A DNA stretch of 64,000 bases from Frankia sp. AgB32 (lineage in GTDB: Bacteria; Actinomycetota; Actinomycetes; Frankiales; Frankiaceae): assembly GCF_023243045.1 (NCBI RefSeq), contig NZ_JALKFX010000017.1, positions 16,926 to 80,925 on the forward strand. The letters run 5' to 3'. The notes beneath the pieces were generated by a model. That model did not search any database and was not told the origin of the DNA. It saw only the letters and a list, made by a program, of their open reading frames with translations. Shown in pieces: positions 26,515 through 36,417 of this stretch (position 1 is the first letter of the stretch; each line of letters starts with the position of its first letter). The position numbers and the translations under genes were made by a program.

Positions 26515-27750
26515 ATGTCGGATTCGCTGGACCTGAGCGGGCCGCTGACGCCGCCCGCGAACCCGGCCACCACGACGGAATCCGCGGGCGGCACGCTCGT
26601 GCTCACCCCACCGGCGCCCGTCCCGGTCGTCGCGGACGACCAGGTGGACAGCATGGTCCCGCTCGACGAGTCGATCCGCGCCCAGCTGCGCACGCGCGCC
26701 GCGGCGTTCGCCGACGACCTCGCGACGCAGGACCCGCGAAGCCCGGCATTCCAGGAAAAAATCAACGACATCCTGCGTATGGGCGAACGGGAGATCGTCG
26801 CGAGCGCCCGGGTGTCCAACCGGATGCTCGAGCGCCCGGCGGCCGCGCTCAGCGGCGCCCGCGGCCGCGGGGGTCGCGGCGGCGATGCCCAGGCACGCGT
26901 CGCCGCCACCCTCGTCGACCTGCGTCAGACGGTGACCGAGCTGGACCCGGGGAAGGCCGATCTGACCGGTGGCCGCAAACTGCTGGGTGTGGTGCCGTTC
27001 GGAAACAAGATCTCCCGCTACTTCCAGCACTACCAGTCGGCGCAGAAGCAGCTCGACGCCATCATCCGGGCGCTCGACTCCGGTCAGGACGAGCTGCGCA
27101 AGGACAACGCCGCCGTGGACCAGGAGAAGGCGAATCTCTGGGCCGCCATGGGCAAGCTCACCGAGTACGCGACTCTCGCGAAGGCCCTCGACGGCGCCGT
27201 CGCGGACAAGATCGATCGGCTGCGGGCCGGCGATCCGGCGACCGCCGACGCGCTCACCTCGGACGCGTTGTTCCCCATCCGCCAGCGCCAGCAGGATCTC
27301 CTCACCCAGCTGGCGGTGAGCGTGCAGGGCTACCTCGCCCTCGACCTCGTCCGCAAGAACAACATCGAGCTCATCAAGGGCGTCGACCGGGCGCAGACGA
27401 CGACGGTGGCCGCCCTGCGCACGGCGGTGATCGTGGCGCAGGCGCTGGCGAACCAGAAGCTCGTCCTCGACCAGATCAACGCGCTGAACGCCACGACGAG
27501 CAGCATGATCACGTCGGTCGGCGAGATGCTCCGCCAGCAGTCGGGTCAGCTCCAGGAGCAGGCGTCGTCCAGCACGGTCAGCGTCGAGGCGCTGCAGAAG
27601 GCGTTCGACGACGTCTTCGCGACCATGGACGCCCTCGACACGTACAAGGCCAAGGCGGTGGAGAGCATGGCGACGACCGTGGCTGCCCTGGAGACCCAGG
27701 TCGGACGCTCCAGATCGTATCTGGAGCGGGCCCGCGCCGACGAGCGCTGA
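26515..27750 (+). CDS. telA: Toxic anion resistance protein, TelA family
   Basis: A 411-residue, mostly alpha-helical cytoplasmic protein of the TelA/KlaA family. The run AFQEKINDILRMGEREI near the N-terminus, the ARVAATLVDLRQTVTELDPG region and the later QSAQKQLDAIIRALDSGQDEL and LAVSVQGYLALDLVRKNNIE are characteristic. The C-terminal half has strong coiled-coil character. These proteins accompany TerD-type tellurite or stress systems. It is the first gene of a three-gene operon with an unknown small protein and a TerD/TerA-like protein. Confidence 0.88.
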   Translation: MSDSLDLSGPLTPPANPATTTESAGGTLVLTPPAPVPVVADDQVDSMVPLDESIRAQLRTRAAAFADDLATQDPRSPAFQEKINDILRMGEREIVASARVSNRMLERPAAALSGARGRGGRGGDAQARVAATLVDLRQTVTELDPGKADLTGGRKLLGVVPFGNKISRYFQHYQSAQKQLDAIIRALDSGQDELRKDNAAVDQEKANLWAAMGKLTEYATLAKALDGAVADKIDRLRAGDPATADALTSDALFPIRQRQQDLLTQLAVSVQGYLALDLVRKNNIELIKGVDRAQTTTVAALRTAVIVAQALANQKLVLDQINALNATTSSMITSVGEMLRQQSGQLQEQASSSTVSVEALQKAFDDVFATMDALDTYKAKAVESMATTVAALETQVGRSRSYLERARADER

Positions 27751-27788
27751 GCGCACACTCCACCCGACCGGGACGAACAGGAGGCGCC

Positions 27789-28298
27789 GTGATCTTCCGG
27801 CGGCGTTCCGGCACCGCGACGGACGAGACCACCTCGGCGGCCGATCCCGGGCGGGCGCCCGGGACCGAGGCCGTCCGCCAGGTGCGGCAGCTTCAACAGG
27901 AGCTCGCCGGGATCGTCGCGAAGGCGAACGCGGCCGGCGGGCGCCTGCCGGCCGGGGCGGTGCCGACCGTGCGTGACATCGACGATGTCCTACGACCGTT
28001 GCTGCGCTACCTCGAGGTCCAGTCGGCGAGTGAGGAGGAGCTGAGGCACCTCACCGCGATGATCAACGAGTACCTGCCGCAGGCCCTCGACGACTTCCTG
28101 GCGTTGCCCGTCCAGTACACGATGCGTCCCGGCGTCACGGGCACCACGCCCGCCGACGACCTGATCCGCCAGCTTCAGCTGCTCGACGAGGGCGCGGGCG
28201 AACTAGAGGACCTCGTCTACACCGGGGACGCCGCCCGGCTGGCGATCCAGGCCCGCTTCCTGGACGCCAAGTTCCGCCGCTCCGACCTCGATCTATGA
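27789..28298 (+). CDS. Conserved protein of the Ter/TelA operon
   Basis: A 169-residue soluble protein with a polar N-terminus and helical body (VRQVRQLQQELAGIVAKANA; later LRPLLRYLEVQSASEEELRH and NEYLPQALDDFLALP). No catalytic motif is evident. The GTG start follows GGAGGC and the stop overlaps the next ATG (ATGA). Its place between telA and the terD-like gene argues for a structural or regulatory part of the same stress complex. I do not recognise a named family. Confidence 0.7.
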   Translation: MIFRRRSGTATDETTSAADPGRAPGTEAVRQVRQLQQELAGIVAKANAAGGRLPAGAVPTVRDIDDVLRPLLRYLEVQSASEEELRHLTAMINEYLPQALDDFLALPVQYTMRPGVTGTTPADDLIRQLQLLDEGAGELEDLVYTGDAARLAIQARFLDAKFRRSDLDL

Positions 28299-29890
28299 CC
28301 GTCACCCTGCCGGGGGGCGGCAACGTGCTGCTGCCGGCCGCGGCGCCCGGTGTCGAACAGGTGCGCGTCAGCCTCGGGTGGAACGACGGGCCCGGCCTGG
28401 CCGACGTCGAGCTCGACGGCGTCGTCATCCTCGTCGACGCCCCCGGCACCCCGGACGGCGGGACGACGTCGTCGCGGGTGCTCCTCGCCGATCAGGTACC
28501 GAACCCGACGGAACGGCTCGGCGGTCCACCGGCCCCGCGCCCGCTCCTCGGAGACGCGGAGAGTCATGTCGTCACGCTGGCCGCCGTGCCGGCGGCGGTC
28601 AGCCGGTTGCAGTTCGGCGCGGCGATCTATGACGCGGCCGGCCGCAGGCAGACGTTCCGGCCCGTGCACGGCCTCCACATCCACGTGCGCAACCACGCCG
28701 ACGGCGTCGAGATCGCCCGCTATGCCTTCGAGGCGGAGACCGGGCTGGAGACAGCCATGATCTTCGGCGAGCTCTACCGCCACCCGAGGGGATGGAAGTT
28801 CCGCGCCGTCGGGCAGGGCCGCACCGACGGCCTACCGGGACTCGTCGGCGCCGCCGCCGGCATCGCGGACACCGGCGGCGCCAGCGGCGGCGGTGCCACC
28901 GGTCGTGGTCGTGACGTCGCGACGGCGCGCCCCCGCGACGTGGCCGCCTTCCTCACGCGGGCCTCGCGCTCCCGGACCCGGCGCAACGTGGCCGAGCACC
29001 TCCACCCGCCGCGCGCCAGCGCGCCGAGCGCTCCACCGGCCGCTCCACCGGCCGCTCCACCGGCCGCGGCGCCGCCCCGGGCGGCACCGACACCTCCGGT
29101 CTCGCCCGCGCGGTCGGCGCCCGTGCCCGCCGCCGCGCGTTCGCCGCTCGACCTCGGTGGGCCGCCGGTGACCGCCCCGGCCGGCGCGCCTCCCGCGACG
29201 GCCGCCCGCGCCCCTCGCCACCGGTCATCGGCCCGCATCGACTTCGGCGAACGGTCCTCCCACCACCGGCAGCGGTCGGAGCACGTCGACGCGCTCGACG
29301 ACGATCATCCGGCCACCGTGTGGACGGCCGAGAAGCGTGGCTCGGGTGCCATGACCGTGACCCTTCGGTGGTCACCGCTGAGGACCCGCACGGGACTGCC
29401 CCGCCCGAGCAACATCCATCTCGGCTGCCTCTGGCAGGCGAACGACGGGGCGGCCGGCGTCATCCAGATCCTCGGCAACGTCCCCGGCGCCACCAGCGCC
29501 CCTGGGCACGGAGCCCCCCACCAGGTGTTGCGGCTCGGCACCCGGGACGAGCGGGAGGGCGAGACGATCTTCGTTCATCTGGGTGCGCTCGCGACGTTCA
29601 AGCGCTTCTTCGTGTTCGCCTACGGGCTGCGCGCCGCCCCGGAATGGTCGCCGCTCCGATCGGTTCTCACCGTCGCCGCGCAGACCGGCGAACACCTCAC
29701 CCTTCGCCTCGGCGACGCACCACCCAACGCCCGGATCTGCGTCGTCTCGTCGTTCCACATGGTGGGAGACGACTTGGTCATCCGACGGGAGAACGACTTC
29801 ATCGAGGGAACCCAGGCCGACGCCGCCGAGCGGTACGGCTGGTCACTGGACTGGAACCCGGACCGGATGACACCGCGCGAGAGCCGGTAG
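28295..29890 (+). CDS. TerD-family protein with TerA-like C-terminal domain
   Basis: A 531-residue protein with two stress-protein domains. Residues 1-190 are TerD-like (VRVSLGWNDG, VELDGVVILVDAPG, ARYAFEAETGLETAMIFGEL, HPRGWKFRAVGQG), the calcium-binding beta-sandwich family tied to tellurite and phage resistance. A Pro/Ala-rich linker (about 190-320) follows and includes three exact copies of a 12-bp unit, GCTCCACCGGCC (29030-29065). Residues about 320-531 form a second TerA-like module (GAMTVTLRWSPL, LGCLWQANDGAAGVIQILGN, FFVFAYGL). Tellurite-resistance operons are the precedent, but the real stress is unknown. Confidence 0.85.
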   Translation: MTVTLPGGGNVLLPAAAPGVEQVRVSLGWNDGPGLADVELDGVVILVDAPGTPDGGTTSSRVLLADQVPNPTERLGGPPAPRPLLGDAESHVVTLAAVPAAVSRLQFGAAIYDAAGRRQTFRPVHGLHIHVRNHADGVEIARYAFEAETGLETAMIFGELYRHPRGWKFRAVGQGRTDGLPGLVGAAAGIADTGGASGGGATGRGRDVATARPRDVAAFLTRASRSRTRRNVAEHLHPPRASAPSAPPAAPPAAPPAAAPPRAAPTPPVSPARSAPVPAAARSPLDLGGPPVTAPAGAPPATAARAPRHRSSARIDFGERSSHHRQRSEHVDALDDDHPATVWTAEKRGSGAMTVTLRWSPLRTRTGLPRPSNIHLGCLWQANDGAAGVIQILGNVPGATSAPGHGAPHQVLRLGTRDEREGETIFVHLGALATFKRFFVFAYGLRAAPEWSPLRSVLTVAAQTGEHLTLRLGDAPPNARICVVSSFHMVGDDLVIRRENDFIEGTQADAAERYGWSLDWNPDRMTPRESR

Positions 29891-30397
29891 CCGACGATGG
29901 GCGCGGGTCGCCGACTGCGACCGCGTACTCGCCCGCCATCGTGCCGCCCTCGAGGCGGGCGCGTAGCGGCGTCCGCTCGTCCATCGGCTCCGGCCGGGCC
30001 GCGTACTCGGTCGACGAGCCGAGCCGGACCACGGCCCGGCACCCGCGCGGGACGGCGTCGATCAGCCAGGCCCGCGAGGGTGTTCACCGTCGCGGTGGCC
30101 GTTCGCTCGGCCGCTGTGGCGGCCTGCCGCGCGGCGGCCAGGTGCGGCACGACGTCCGGGCGGGCCGCGGCGGCGACGGCCTCGACCTCGCTCCGGCGGC
30201 CAGGTCGCACCTGGATTGCACCGGTGTTCATGGCTGTCTGTCGGGGTTCCTGAACGCGGATGTGCCCGGGGTGCCACGTAGCGTGGCATGATGATCAACC
30301 TGTCCGGGGGCGCGGCTTTGCCGACGCGCTCAACGCCGGGAACACCGATGCGGTGTGATCGACCAGCGCCGACGAAGGATCTTGCGGGGGATGGGAT
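29891..30397. other. 507-bp stretch, possible decayed minus-strand gene
   Basis: On the minus strand there are patches that look coding in different frames, for example MVRLGSSTEYAARPEPMDER and then TPLRARLEGGTMAGEYAVAV (30032-29920), and MNTGAIQVRPGRRSEVEAVA from 30231. The frames do not join without a shift. I do not recognise the family, and this is probably a frameshifted remnant. Confidence 0.3.
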
Positions 30398-32362
30398 ATG
30401 ACGTGGTGGCAGGTCAGCGCCGTGGCGAACGCCGTGATCATGGCCGCGTACATGGCGATCTCCTACGCGATCGGGCGGGCGCTGTGGCGGTCGGGACAGT
30501 GGCGCAAGAACCGGCTGGGGCTCGCCACCACGGCGATCTTCTTCACCTGCGGCGTCCACCACGGATGGCACACCGTGCACCTGTTGCTGCCGGACCACGC
30601 GATGAACCACATGACCGGTGAGGGCGACATGCCAGGTACGGACATGGGCAGCGGCTCGGATCCCGATCACACCAGGGTCAACCCGATGCGGCTCGCGTTC
30701 GATGACCCTCGCACCACGGCCTGGGACATCTTCACCGCGGCGGCCGCGGTCTGGTACTGGACGCTGCGAAGCCGGTTCCCCGCGCTGGTTCGCGGGGCCG
30801 CCGTGTTCGAGGACCTGAAGCTTCGCCAGGTGGCGGAGCGGACGTTGCGTGAAAGCGAGGAGCGGTACCGCGGCATCGTCGACACCACCAGCGAGGGGGT
30901 GGCCCTGCTCGACCAGGACGGTCGGATCGGGTACGCCAACGCGCAGCTGGCCGACCTCGTCGGGCGCGGCGGCCCGGAGCTGCTCGAGGTCGATCTCGTG
31001 GACCTGGTTGTCGACGAGGACCGTTCGAAGATCATCGATGGGTTGGCGCGTACCCGCCGCGACGGGACCCAACGCGTCGAGGTCGGACTGTGCCACTCCG
31101 CCGGGCGCCCGGTGTCCGCCCAGGTCGCCCTGACCGCCCGGGCCGGCGCGACCGGCGAGGTCGAGGGGGTCCTCGCCATGGTCGCCGACGTCACCGACCA
31201 GAAGGTCGCCGAAGCCCAGCTACGCCAGGCGCAGCGGCTCGACGCGGTCGGCCAGCTCGCCGGCGGTGTCGCCCACGATTTCAACAACCTGCTCACCGTT
31301 ATCGACGGCTACGCGGAAATGCTGCTGGCCCAGACCGACGGACCGGCGCGGGCCGATCTGACGGCGATCCGCAACGCGGCCGACCGGGCCGCCGGGCTGA
31401 CCCGCCAGCTGCTCGCCTTCTCCCGCAACCAGACGGCGAAGCCACGGGCCGTCGATCTCAACGATCTTGTCGGCGGCATCGAGGAGATGCTGCGTCGCCT
31501 GATCCGCGAGGACGTGGATCTGGAGGTCCAGGCCGCAGCCGCCCCGGCCACGGTCTGGGCCGATCACGGGCAGCTCGAACAGGTGATCGTCAACCTGGCC
31601 GTCAACGGCCGGGACGCGATGCCGGACGGCGGCCGACTGACGATCGCCACCGATCACGTCGACCTCGATCCGGACGAAGCCGGCCGCCTCGGCCTCTCAC
31701 CGGGTGGCCAGGTGGTGCTGACCGTCACCGACACCGGTCACGGCATGCCCCCGGAGGTGCAGGCCCGGGCCTTCGAACCGTTCTTCACCACCAAGGACCA
31801 CGGCAAAGGCACCGGCCTGGGACTGTCGACCGCCTACGGCATCATCCGGCAGGTCGGCGGCCACATCACCGTCGACTCGGCGCCCCACGCCGGCAGTACG
31901 TTCCGGGTCTACCTGGCCGCGGTCGCCGCGGTCGCCGACCAGCGCCGGCCCGACCTGGGCGCCGAACACCTCGCCGGCGGCGACGAGACCATCCTGCTGG
32001 TCGAGGACGATCCCGCGGTCCGTGAGCTGACGGAACGCATTCTCACCTCCGCCGGCTACCGCAGCCTCGTCGCCGCGAACGGCCAGGAGGCGATTGACCT
32101 GGTGCGGCACCATCCCACCATCGACCTGCTCCTCACCGACGTCATCATGCCCGGCCTGAACGGCCGCCAGGTGGCCGACCGGCTCACGGAACTCATCCCG
32201 GACCTGCCCGTCGTCTTCACCTCGGCGCACACCCACGGCATCATGGACCAGCAGATCGACGAATCCGCCGTGGCCTTCCTCGACAAACCCTTCACCGCCG
32301 CCACCCTCACCCGAACGATCCGCGAAACCCTCGGCCCCCGCATGCCCTCCGGCCCGCCCTGA
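30398..32362 (+). CDS. Membrane-anchored hybrid histidine kinase (PAS-HisKA-HATPase-REC)
   Basis: A 654-residue sensor. Residues 1-130 contain membrane segments and a His/Asp-rich loop ([20 protein letters not shown]). A PAS domain follows ([20 protein letters not shown]), then a HisKA domain with phospho-acceptor H293 in [17 protein letters not shown], and an ATPase domain with N, G1 and G2 boxes ([28 protein letters not shown]). The C-terminal receiver has phospho-acceptor D581 ([13 protein letters not shown]), a TSAH switch and LDKPF. The H-box type is that of atypical HisKA kinases. No response regulator lies nearby, so the output may be by phosphorelay to a distant protein. The His-rich loop might bind metal or heme; that is inference. 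Confidence 0.9.
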   Translation: MTWWQVSAVANAVIMAAYMAISYAIGRALWRSGQWRKNRLGLATTAIFFTCGVHHGWHTVHLLLPDHAMNHMTGEGDMPGTDMGSGSDPDHTRVNPMRLAFDDPRTTAWDIFTAAAAVWYWTLRSRFPALVRGAAVFEDLKLRQVAERTLRESEERYRGIVDTTSEGVALLDQDGRIGYANAQLADLVGRGGPELLEVDLVDLVVDEDRSKIIDGLARTRRDGTQRVEVGLCHSAGRPVSAQVALTARAGATGEVEGVLAMVADVTDQKVAEAQLRQAQRLDAVGQLAGGVAHDFNNLLTVIDGYAEMLLAQTDGPARADLTAIRNAADRAAGLTRQLLAFSRNQTAKPRAVDLNDLVGGIEEMLRRLIREDVDLEVQAAAAPATVWADHGQLEQVIVNLAVNGRDAMPDGGRLTIATDHVDLDPDEAGRLGLSPGGQVVLTVTDTGHGMPPEVQARAFEPFFTTKDHGKGTGLGLSTAYGIIRQVGGHITVDSAPHAGSTFRVYLAAVAAVADQRRPDLGAEHLAGGDETILLVEDDPAVRELTERILTSAGYRSLVAANGQEAIDLVRHHPTIDLLLTDVIMPGLNGRQVADRLTELIPDLPVVFTSAHTHGIMDQQIDESAVAFLDKPFTAATLTRTIRETLGPRMPSGPP

Positions 32363-32599
32363 TCCGAGACGGGACGCGGGAGGTCAGCCCGTTGGTGAGG
32401 TGAACAACTTCAAGCGGTGTCCGCGGTAATTCCTCCACCCCTATCCGGTGTTGGAGGTCGGTTCGCTTGGCGCCGGAGCCGCTGGTGGGACGGGGCAGGA
32501 ATGCCCCGCCAGGAGTCGCGAAGGCGGGTGAGCGCGAACGAGTTTGATCGTTTCTGCGCCGCTAGATCATGAACGCCCCGGTCGGACATCGCCGCGCCC

Positions 32600-33386
32600 C
32601 GGGCCGGCTCGCCGCGTGTCCGGTGTCAACCTTGGGGTATCGCTGCCCCGTTGCCGATGCCGGCCCGTTTGGTGAACCGTTCCGTGCGCTGCAAGATGGC
32701 GTCGCGGTCCTGGCGGGCGAGCTGGCGGCCACGGCCGGGACGGCGGGCGCGGAAGTAGTCGGCGCGCGATCGCAGCATGGCCAAGGATCACCTGGGACCA
32801 CTCGGTCGCGAGGAACTCCGCGGTCCACCGGGTCTCCCCGAGTTCCAGGAGCATCGCCGCACGGCGCGCCATCCCTCGTCGGCGAAGATCTGGACCCGGT
32901 CGAAGCGGCGGTAGTCGCGCAACGCGGCGATCAGCTTCGGCGGCGACCAGCGTGAGGTGACCGACGGCGCGGCGCCGCTGCCGCACGGCGGCCTGGACAG
33001 GATCGGAGGTCGACGCGGACCGATCATCGAACTCCCCGCCACCGGGTGCTCCCGGCGTGCTGTCGGGTCGGCGTCGTTCCCGCTGCTGCCGCTGTCACCG
33101 GCAGAGACAGGCTGCGCGGCGCTGTGGTCCGCTGGAGCCCGCAGTGGCGCGGGCAGCGCAGCACCGCCAGACCAAGGTCCCACTCGCACTTCGTGATGAA
33201 CTCCGACAGCCGCCTGCGGTCCGGCGCCAGCCGCCGACGATGGTACTCGTCGAGCAGGAACGCGTGGAACGAGAAGTAACGAGCGCGCTGGGACAGCTCC
33301 AGAATGCCGGGCAGCCGGCCTGGCATCAGCCGGTCGGTGGTAATGGTGGTCAGTCCCAGCGGGTCGCGACCAGGCTTCACGTTCAA
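32600..33386 (-). pseudogene. Frameshifted gene of unknown family
   Basis: The minus strand from 33386 starts with a well-formed protein text: GRDPLGLTTITTDRLMPGRL, then PGILELSQRARYFSFHAFLL and DEYHRRRLAPDRRRLSEFIT. It breaks down after the residues CPRHC. Farther on, other frames show LIAALRDYRRFDRVQIFADE and then LGETRWTAEFLATEWSQVIL. These look like the N- and C-terminal parts of one ancestral gene carrying at least two frameshifts and a deletion. I recall similar N-terminal texts in uncharacterised actinobacterial proteins but cannot name a function. Confidence 0.45.
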
Positions 33387-33467
33387 CGACGGGGTTCACC
33401 CTCGGCGGTCCGGCGAACCGGGTGCAGTGGGATCATTACCGGCGGGCCAGCCACAGGGAGGATCACC

Positions 33468-33994
33468 GTGTCCAATGCCCCGACCGACCCCGGCCCCGAC
33501 CGACCCCGGCCCCGACCGACCCCGGCCCCGAGCAGGCCCCCGACGCCGACCGGGACCCCGCCCCGCCTGCGCCGGACGCCCACGCCGGCACCGATCCGGA
33601 GTCGGCCAACCCGTCGCCGGACGGCTCCGCGGAACCGTCGGACGCGCCGTCCGGGGGGCGCCCGCCGCTGCGTCCGGTCGACTGGGACGGCTCGTTCAGC
33701 CGCGCCTGGCAGTCCCGCGACGACAACGAGTTGACGAATCGCCTGGCCGCGGAGCATGAGTTCGAGTCGGACCAGCAAGAGCTTGATCAGATGATGCGGG
33801 AGTTTCGGGACAAGGCGAACGCGTCGGCGGACGCACGTGCCCGTGAGGAACGGGAGCGTGCGGCGGAGAGGCCAGAGGCTGTCGACGATGCGAGGTCGCA
33901 TCTGTTCGACAGGCTGGAGGGGTTCGGCCGCCTGTCCGACGAGGCGGAGGCGTCCCCGGACGGTGACGGCGACGGGTCCTCAGCCCCACGCTGA
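33468..33994 (+). CDS. Small acidic coiled-coil protein, out of frame because of a 16-nt repeat
   Basis: A GTG at 33468 is preceded by AGGGAGGATCACC, a good ribosome-binding site, but its frame (MSNAPTDPGPDRPRP...) ends at 33734 in arginine-rich text. A different frame from about 33529 to the stop at 33994 is clearly protein-like: EQAPDADRDPAPPAPDAHAG, later RPVDWDGSFSRAWQSRDDNE, then QQELDQMMREFRDKANA, a likely coiled coil. Between start and body lie three exact copies of a 16-nt unit. With one or four copies the GTG would read straight into the acidic frame (MSNAPTDPGPEQAPD...). The gene is therefore currently OFF by frame, or decays this way. The function is unknown. Confidence 0.6.
33481..33528 (+). 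repeat. Three tandem copies of a 16-nt unit
   Basis: The unit CGACCGACCCCGGCCC occurs three times in direct succession (33481-33496, 33497-33512, 33513-33528), followed by CGA. Because 16 is not a multiple of 3, each gain or loss of a unit changes the reading frame of the gene around it. Confidence 0.95.
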
Positions 33995-34031
33995 CGGGCT
34001 GGCCGTGATCGGGACCCGACGGTTCGGCTGG

Positions 34032-34250
34032 TCACGGGCCGACGCGCAGGTTCCTGGTTGGTCGTTCGGGTGCGGGTGGCCGTTCGGTCGCAGGCGGCTT
34101 TTCGGGTGGGGCCGGTCTGTCGGCGTCTGGGTGGTGGGTGGTGTCGGCAAGAGCGCGGCGGGCGCGGATGGTGTCCGGGTGGTGCGGGCCGTGGTCGGGC
34201 GTGGCGTTGGTGAGGGCGTCGCAGGACGGTCTCCCCGGCGCGACCACGCC
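34032..34250 (-). pseudogene. Remnant of a TPR protein
   Basis: The minus-strand frame contains LTNATPDHGPHHPDTIRARR followed by ALADT, the typical helix pair of the tetratricopeptide repeats found in large NB-ARC/TPR proteins of actinomycetes ('GPDHPDTL...' repeats). Only one repeat remains and it runs into a proline-rich tail. The rest of 33995-34881 shows no convincing gene, and the cvnA promoter must lie in its right part. Confidence 0.45.
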
Positions 34251-34881
34251 CGTGTTGGGACCGGTCTTCCCGGGCCGATTCCGGAAATGGTGGAGGGCCT
34301 GTACCGGTACGGAACGAGTTTTTTCACCGGCCGGGAGCAGGCCATGGCCGAACTACATCGGCCGCCGATCGTAGTTGTGGACCCCGATGAACCACCGGTG
34401 TCCGCGCCGAAGTGCGAATTGACATCAATGTCACACAGGGTCGGCGTGCCACGCCCGAAAGATTGGCCGCTAGGTTACCCGGGCGCCGGCAAGCTGGATA
34501 TATCCGGGGTCGGTGAGCGGAGCGGCGCTTCATCTCCATCAACTTCACCAACACCACGACGCAACCCGCACCCTACGGGGCTTCCCGGGCCAGGTCCTCG
34601 ACATCCACCATCATCGGACCGGCTGTGCGGGCGTGCGCCCGGCGTATCCGGGGTGCGGGCGTATTTCCGACGCGTCTACGTTCTGATATAACGTCAGACC
34701 TGTTCGGAGAGACAGCAGAACCGCCGTATCCGAGCGCTGAGCAACGTAGCCCGGCGCCCGGTCAGAACGCCGTCGGGCCCTCGTCGGCGCGCGAGTCGCT
34801 CCGCGGGCCGCGCCGTGATTCTTCTCCCCATACATCCGTCAGTCACCGACACACGCCCACGATCAGACCAAGGTTCTGCGA

Positions 34882-36414
34882 ATGACACGCAAGCGACCGT
34901 CACCTCGTGGCACGCAAGGCGGCGACTCCGTCGTCTCCAGCGCCCTGCTACCGCCAGCCCTGACCGCGCTCTGTACGGTCGCGGCTCTCCGCTTCGTCAC
35001 CCCGGACGCCCGGCCCGCTGTCGCCGTGTGCGGCCTCGTCGCGGTGATCGCGGTCGGCCTGGTCTGCGCCGAGGTGCGCCGCCGCGGGTACGAGATCGTC
35101 CAGCTGCGCCGTGAGCAGGCCGCCACCGAGCGGGAGCTGGTGCGCCGGTTGGAGCTGCAGGAGGCCGAGACCAGCCGCCTCGCCATCGAGGTGCTGCCCG
35201 CCGCGATCAGCCGGCTGCATCGCGGCGACTCGGTCGAGGAGGCGCTGTCCGGCTCGAGCCAGTCGCCCGACCTCGGCGCCGCCTTCATCAAGGCGCACGA
35301 CGACGTGGTCCGCTCGGTCCTCGATGCGGTCAAGGCGGAGGAGGACCTGCGTGACTCGGCGCAGCGCGCGTTCGTCAACGTCGCCCGCCGCGTCCAGGCC
35401 ATCGTGCACCAGCAGTTCCAGGATCTGCGCGAGATGGAGGAGCGACACGGCGCCAGCCCCGACGTCTTCGACGACCTGCTCCGCCTCGACCACGGCACCG
35501 CGCTGATCGGCCGGCTCGCGGACTCGCTCGCCGTGCTCGGCGGATCCCGGCCCGGTCGGCAGTGGCAGCATCCGGTGCCGCTGTTCAACGCGCTGCGCGG
35601 CGCGATGTCCCGGATCATCGACTACCAGCGCGTCGACCTGTACTCGGTGGTCGAGGTCGCCATCTCCGGACCCGCCGTCGAGCCGCTCGTCCACGCGGTC
35701 GCCGAGCTGCTGGACAACGCCACCCGGTACTCGCCACCGCAGACCCGCGTGCACCTGACCGCGGTCGAGGTGCAGTCCGGGATCGCGGTCGAGATCGAGG
35801 ACGGCGGCGTCGGACTCGGCGAGGAGGCCCGGCTGCGTGCCGAGCGGGTGCTCGCCGAGGTCAGGTCGGACCTCGATCTCGCCGACCTCGGCGAGAACCC
35901 GCGCCTTGGCCTCTCCGTGGTCGGCCGGCTCGCGCAGACCCACCGTTTCCAGGTCTCGCTGCGGCCCTCGGCGTACGGCGGCGTGCGCGCCGTACTGATC
36001 ATCCCCCGCGACCTGGCCACCGCTGTGCCGCTGGCCGCGTCCACCCCGGGCGCCGCGGTCAGGACGAACCGGAACATGCCGGTGCCCGCCGTCGCCCCGC
36101 GGCCGGAGGAGCCACGCACCATCAGGACCAACAACAACGGCCTGCCGCAGCGCAGACGCGGCGTCACCGCCTCGCTCGGCGAAAGCCAGAGCCAGATCCT
36201 GAGTCAGCAGAGCCTGACCGGGTCGCGCGGGCCGCGGTCGGACCCGTCCCCGCTCCTGTCGACTGTCGCACCCGCACCCGCACCCGCACCCGCCGCGCCA
36301 CCCTCGCCGCCGCCTGGACTGTGGCTCGCCGCGTTCCAGAACGCGGTCTCCGGCGAGGGCACGAGCACCGAGCACGCCATCGCTGACGACGTGTCGAGGA
36401 AGGAAGGCGAGTAG
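34882..36414 (+). CDS. cvnA: Conservon sensor histidine-kinase-like protein CvnA
   Basis: A 510-residue protein, first gene of a conservon. Two hydrophobic segments near the N-terminus (residues about 20-60) anchor it in the membrane. A long helical region follows with LLRLDHGTALIGRLADSLAV (the kinase-like helix), then a GHKL ATPase domain with HAVAELLDNATRYSPPQTRV, EIEDGGVGLGEEA and RLGLSVVGRLA. The last 130 residues are low-complexity, with a PAPAPAP run. In Streptomyces, CvnA proteins sit at the membrane with CvnB, C and D in a G-protein-like signalling complex. A classic phosphotransfer cascade is not implied. Confidence 0.9.
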   Translation: MTRKRPSPRGTQGGDSVVSSALLPPALTALCTVAALRFVTPDARPAVAVCGLVAVIAVGLVCAEVRRRGYEIVQLRREQAATERELVRRLELQEAETSRLAIEVLPAAISRLHRGDSVEEALSGSSQSPDLGAAFIKAHDDVVRSVLDAVKAEEDLRDSAQRAFVNVARRVQAIVHQQFQDLREMEERHGASPDVFDDLLRLDHGTALIGRLADSLAVLGGSRPGRQWQHPVPLFNALRGAMSRIIDYQRVDLYSVVEVAISGPAVEPLVHAVAELLDNATRYSPPQTRVHLTAVEVQSGIAVEIEDGGVGLGEEARLRAERVLAEVRSDLDLADLGENPRLGLSVVGRLAQTHRFQVSLRPSAYGGVRAVLIIPRDLATAVPLAASTPGAAVRTNRNMPVPAVAPRPEEPRTIRTNNNGLPQRRRGVTASLGESQSQILSQQSLTGSRGPRSDPSPLLSTVAPAPAPAPAAPPSPPPGLWLAAFQNAVSGEGTSTEHAIADDVSRKEGE

Positions 36415-36417
36415 TCG

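Noticed and set aside
32491..32508. Hairpin CGGGGC/GCCCCG after the hybrid kinase as a terminator
   Set aside because: Only six base pairs, 130 bp past the stop and no U-tract; too weak to list as a terminator.
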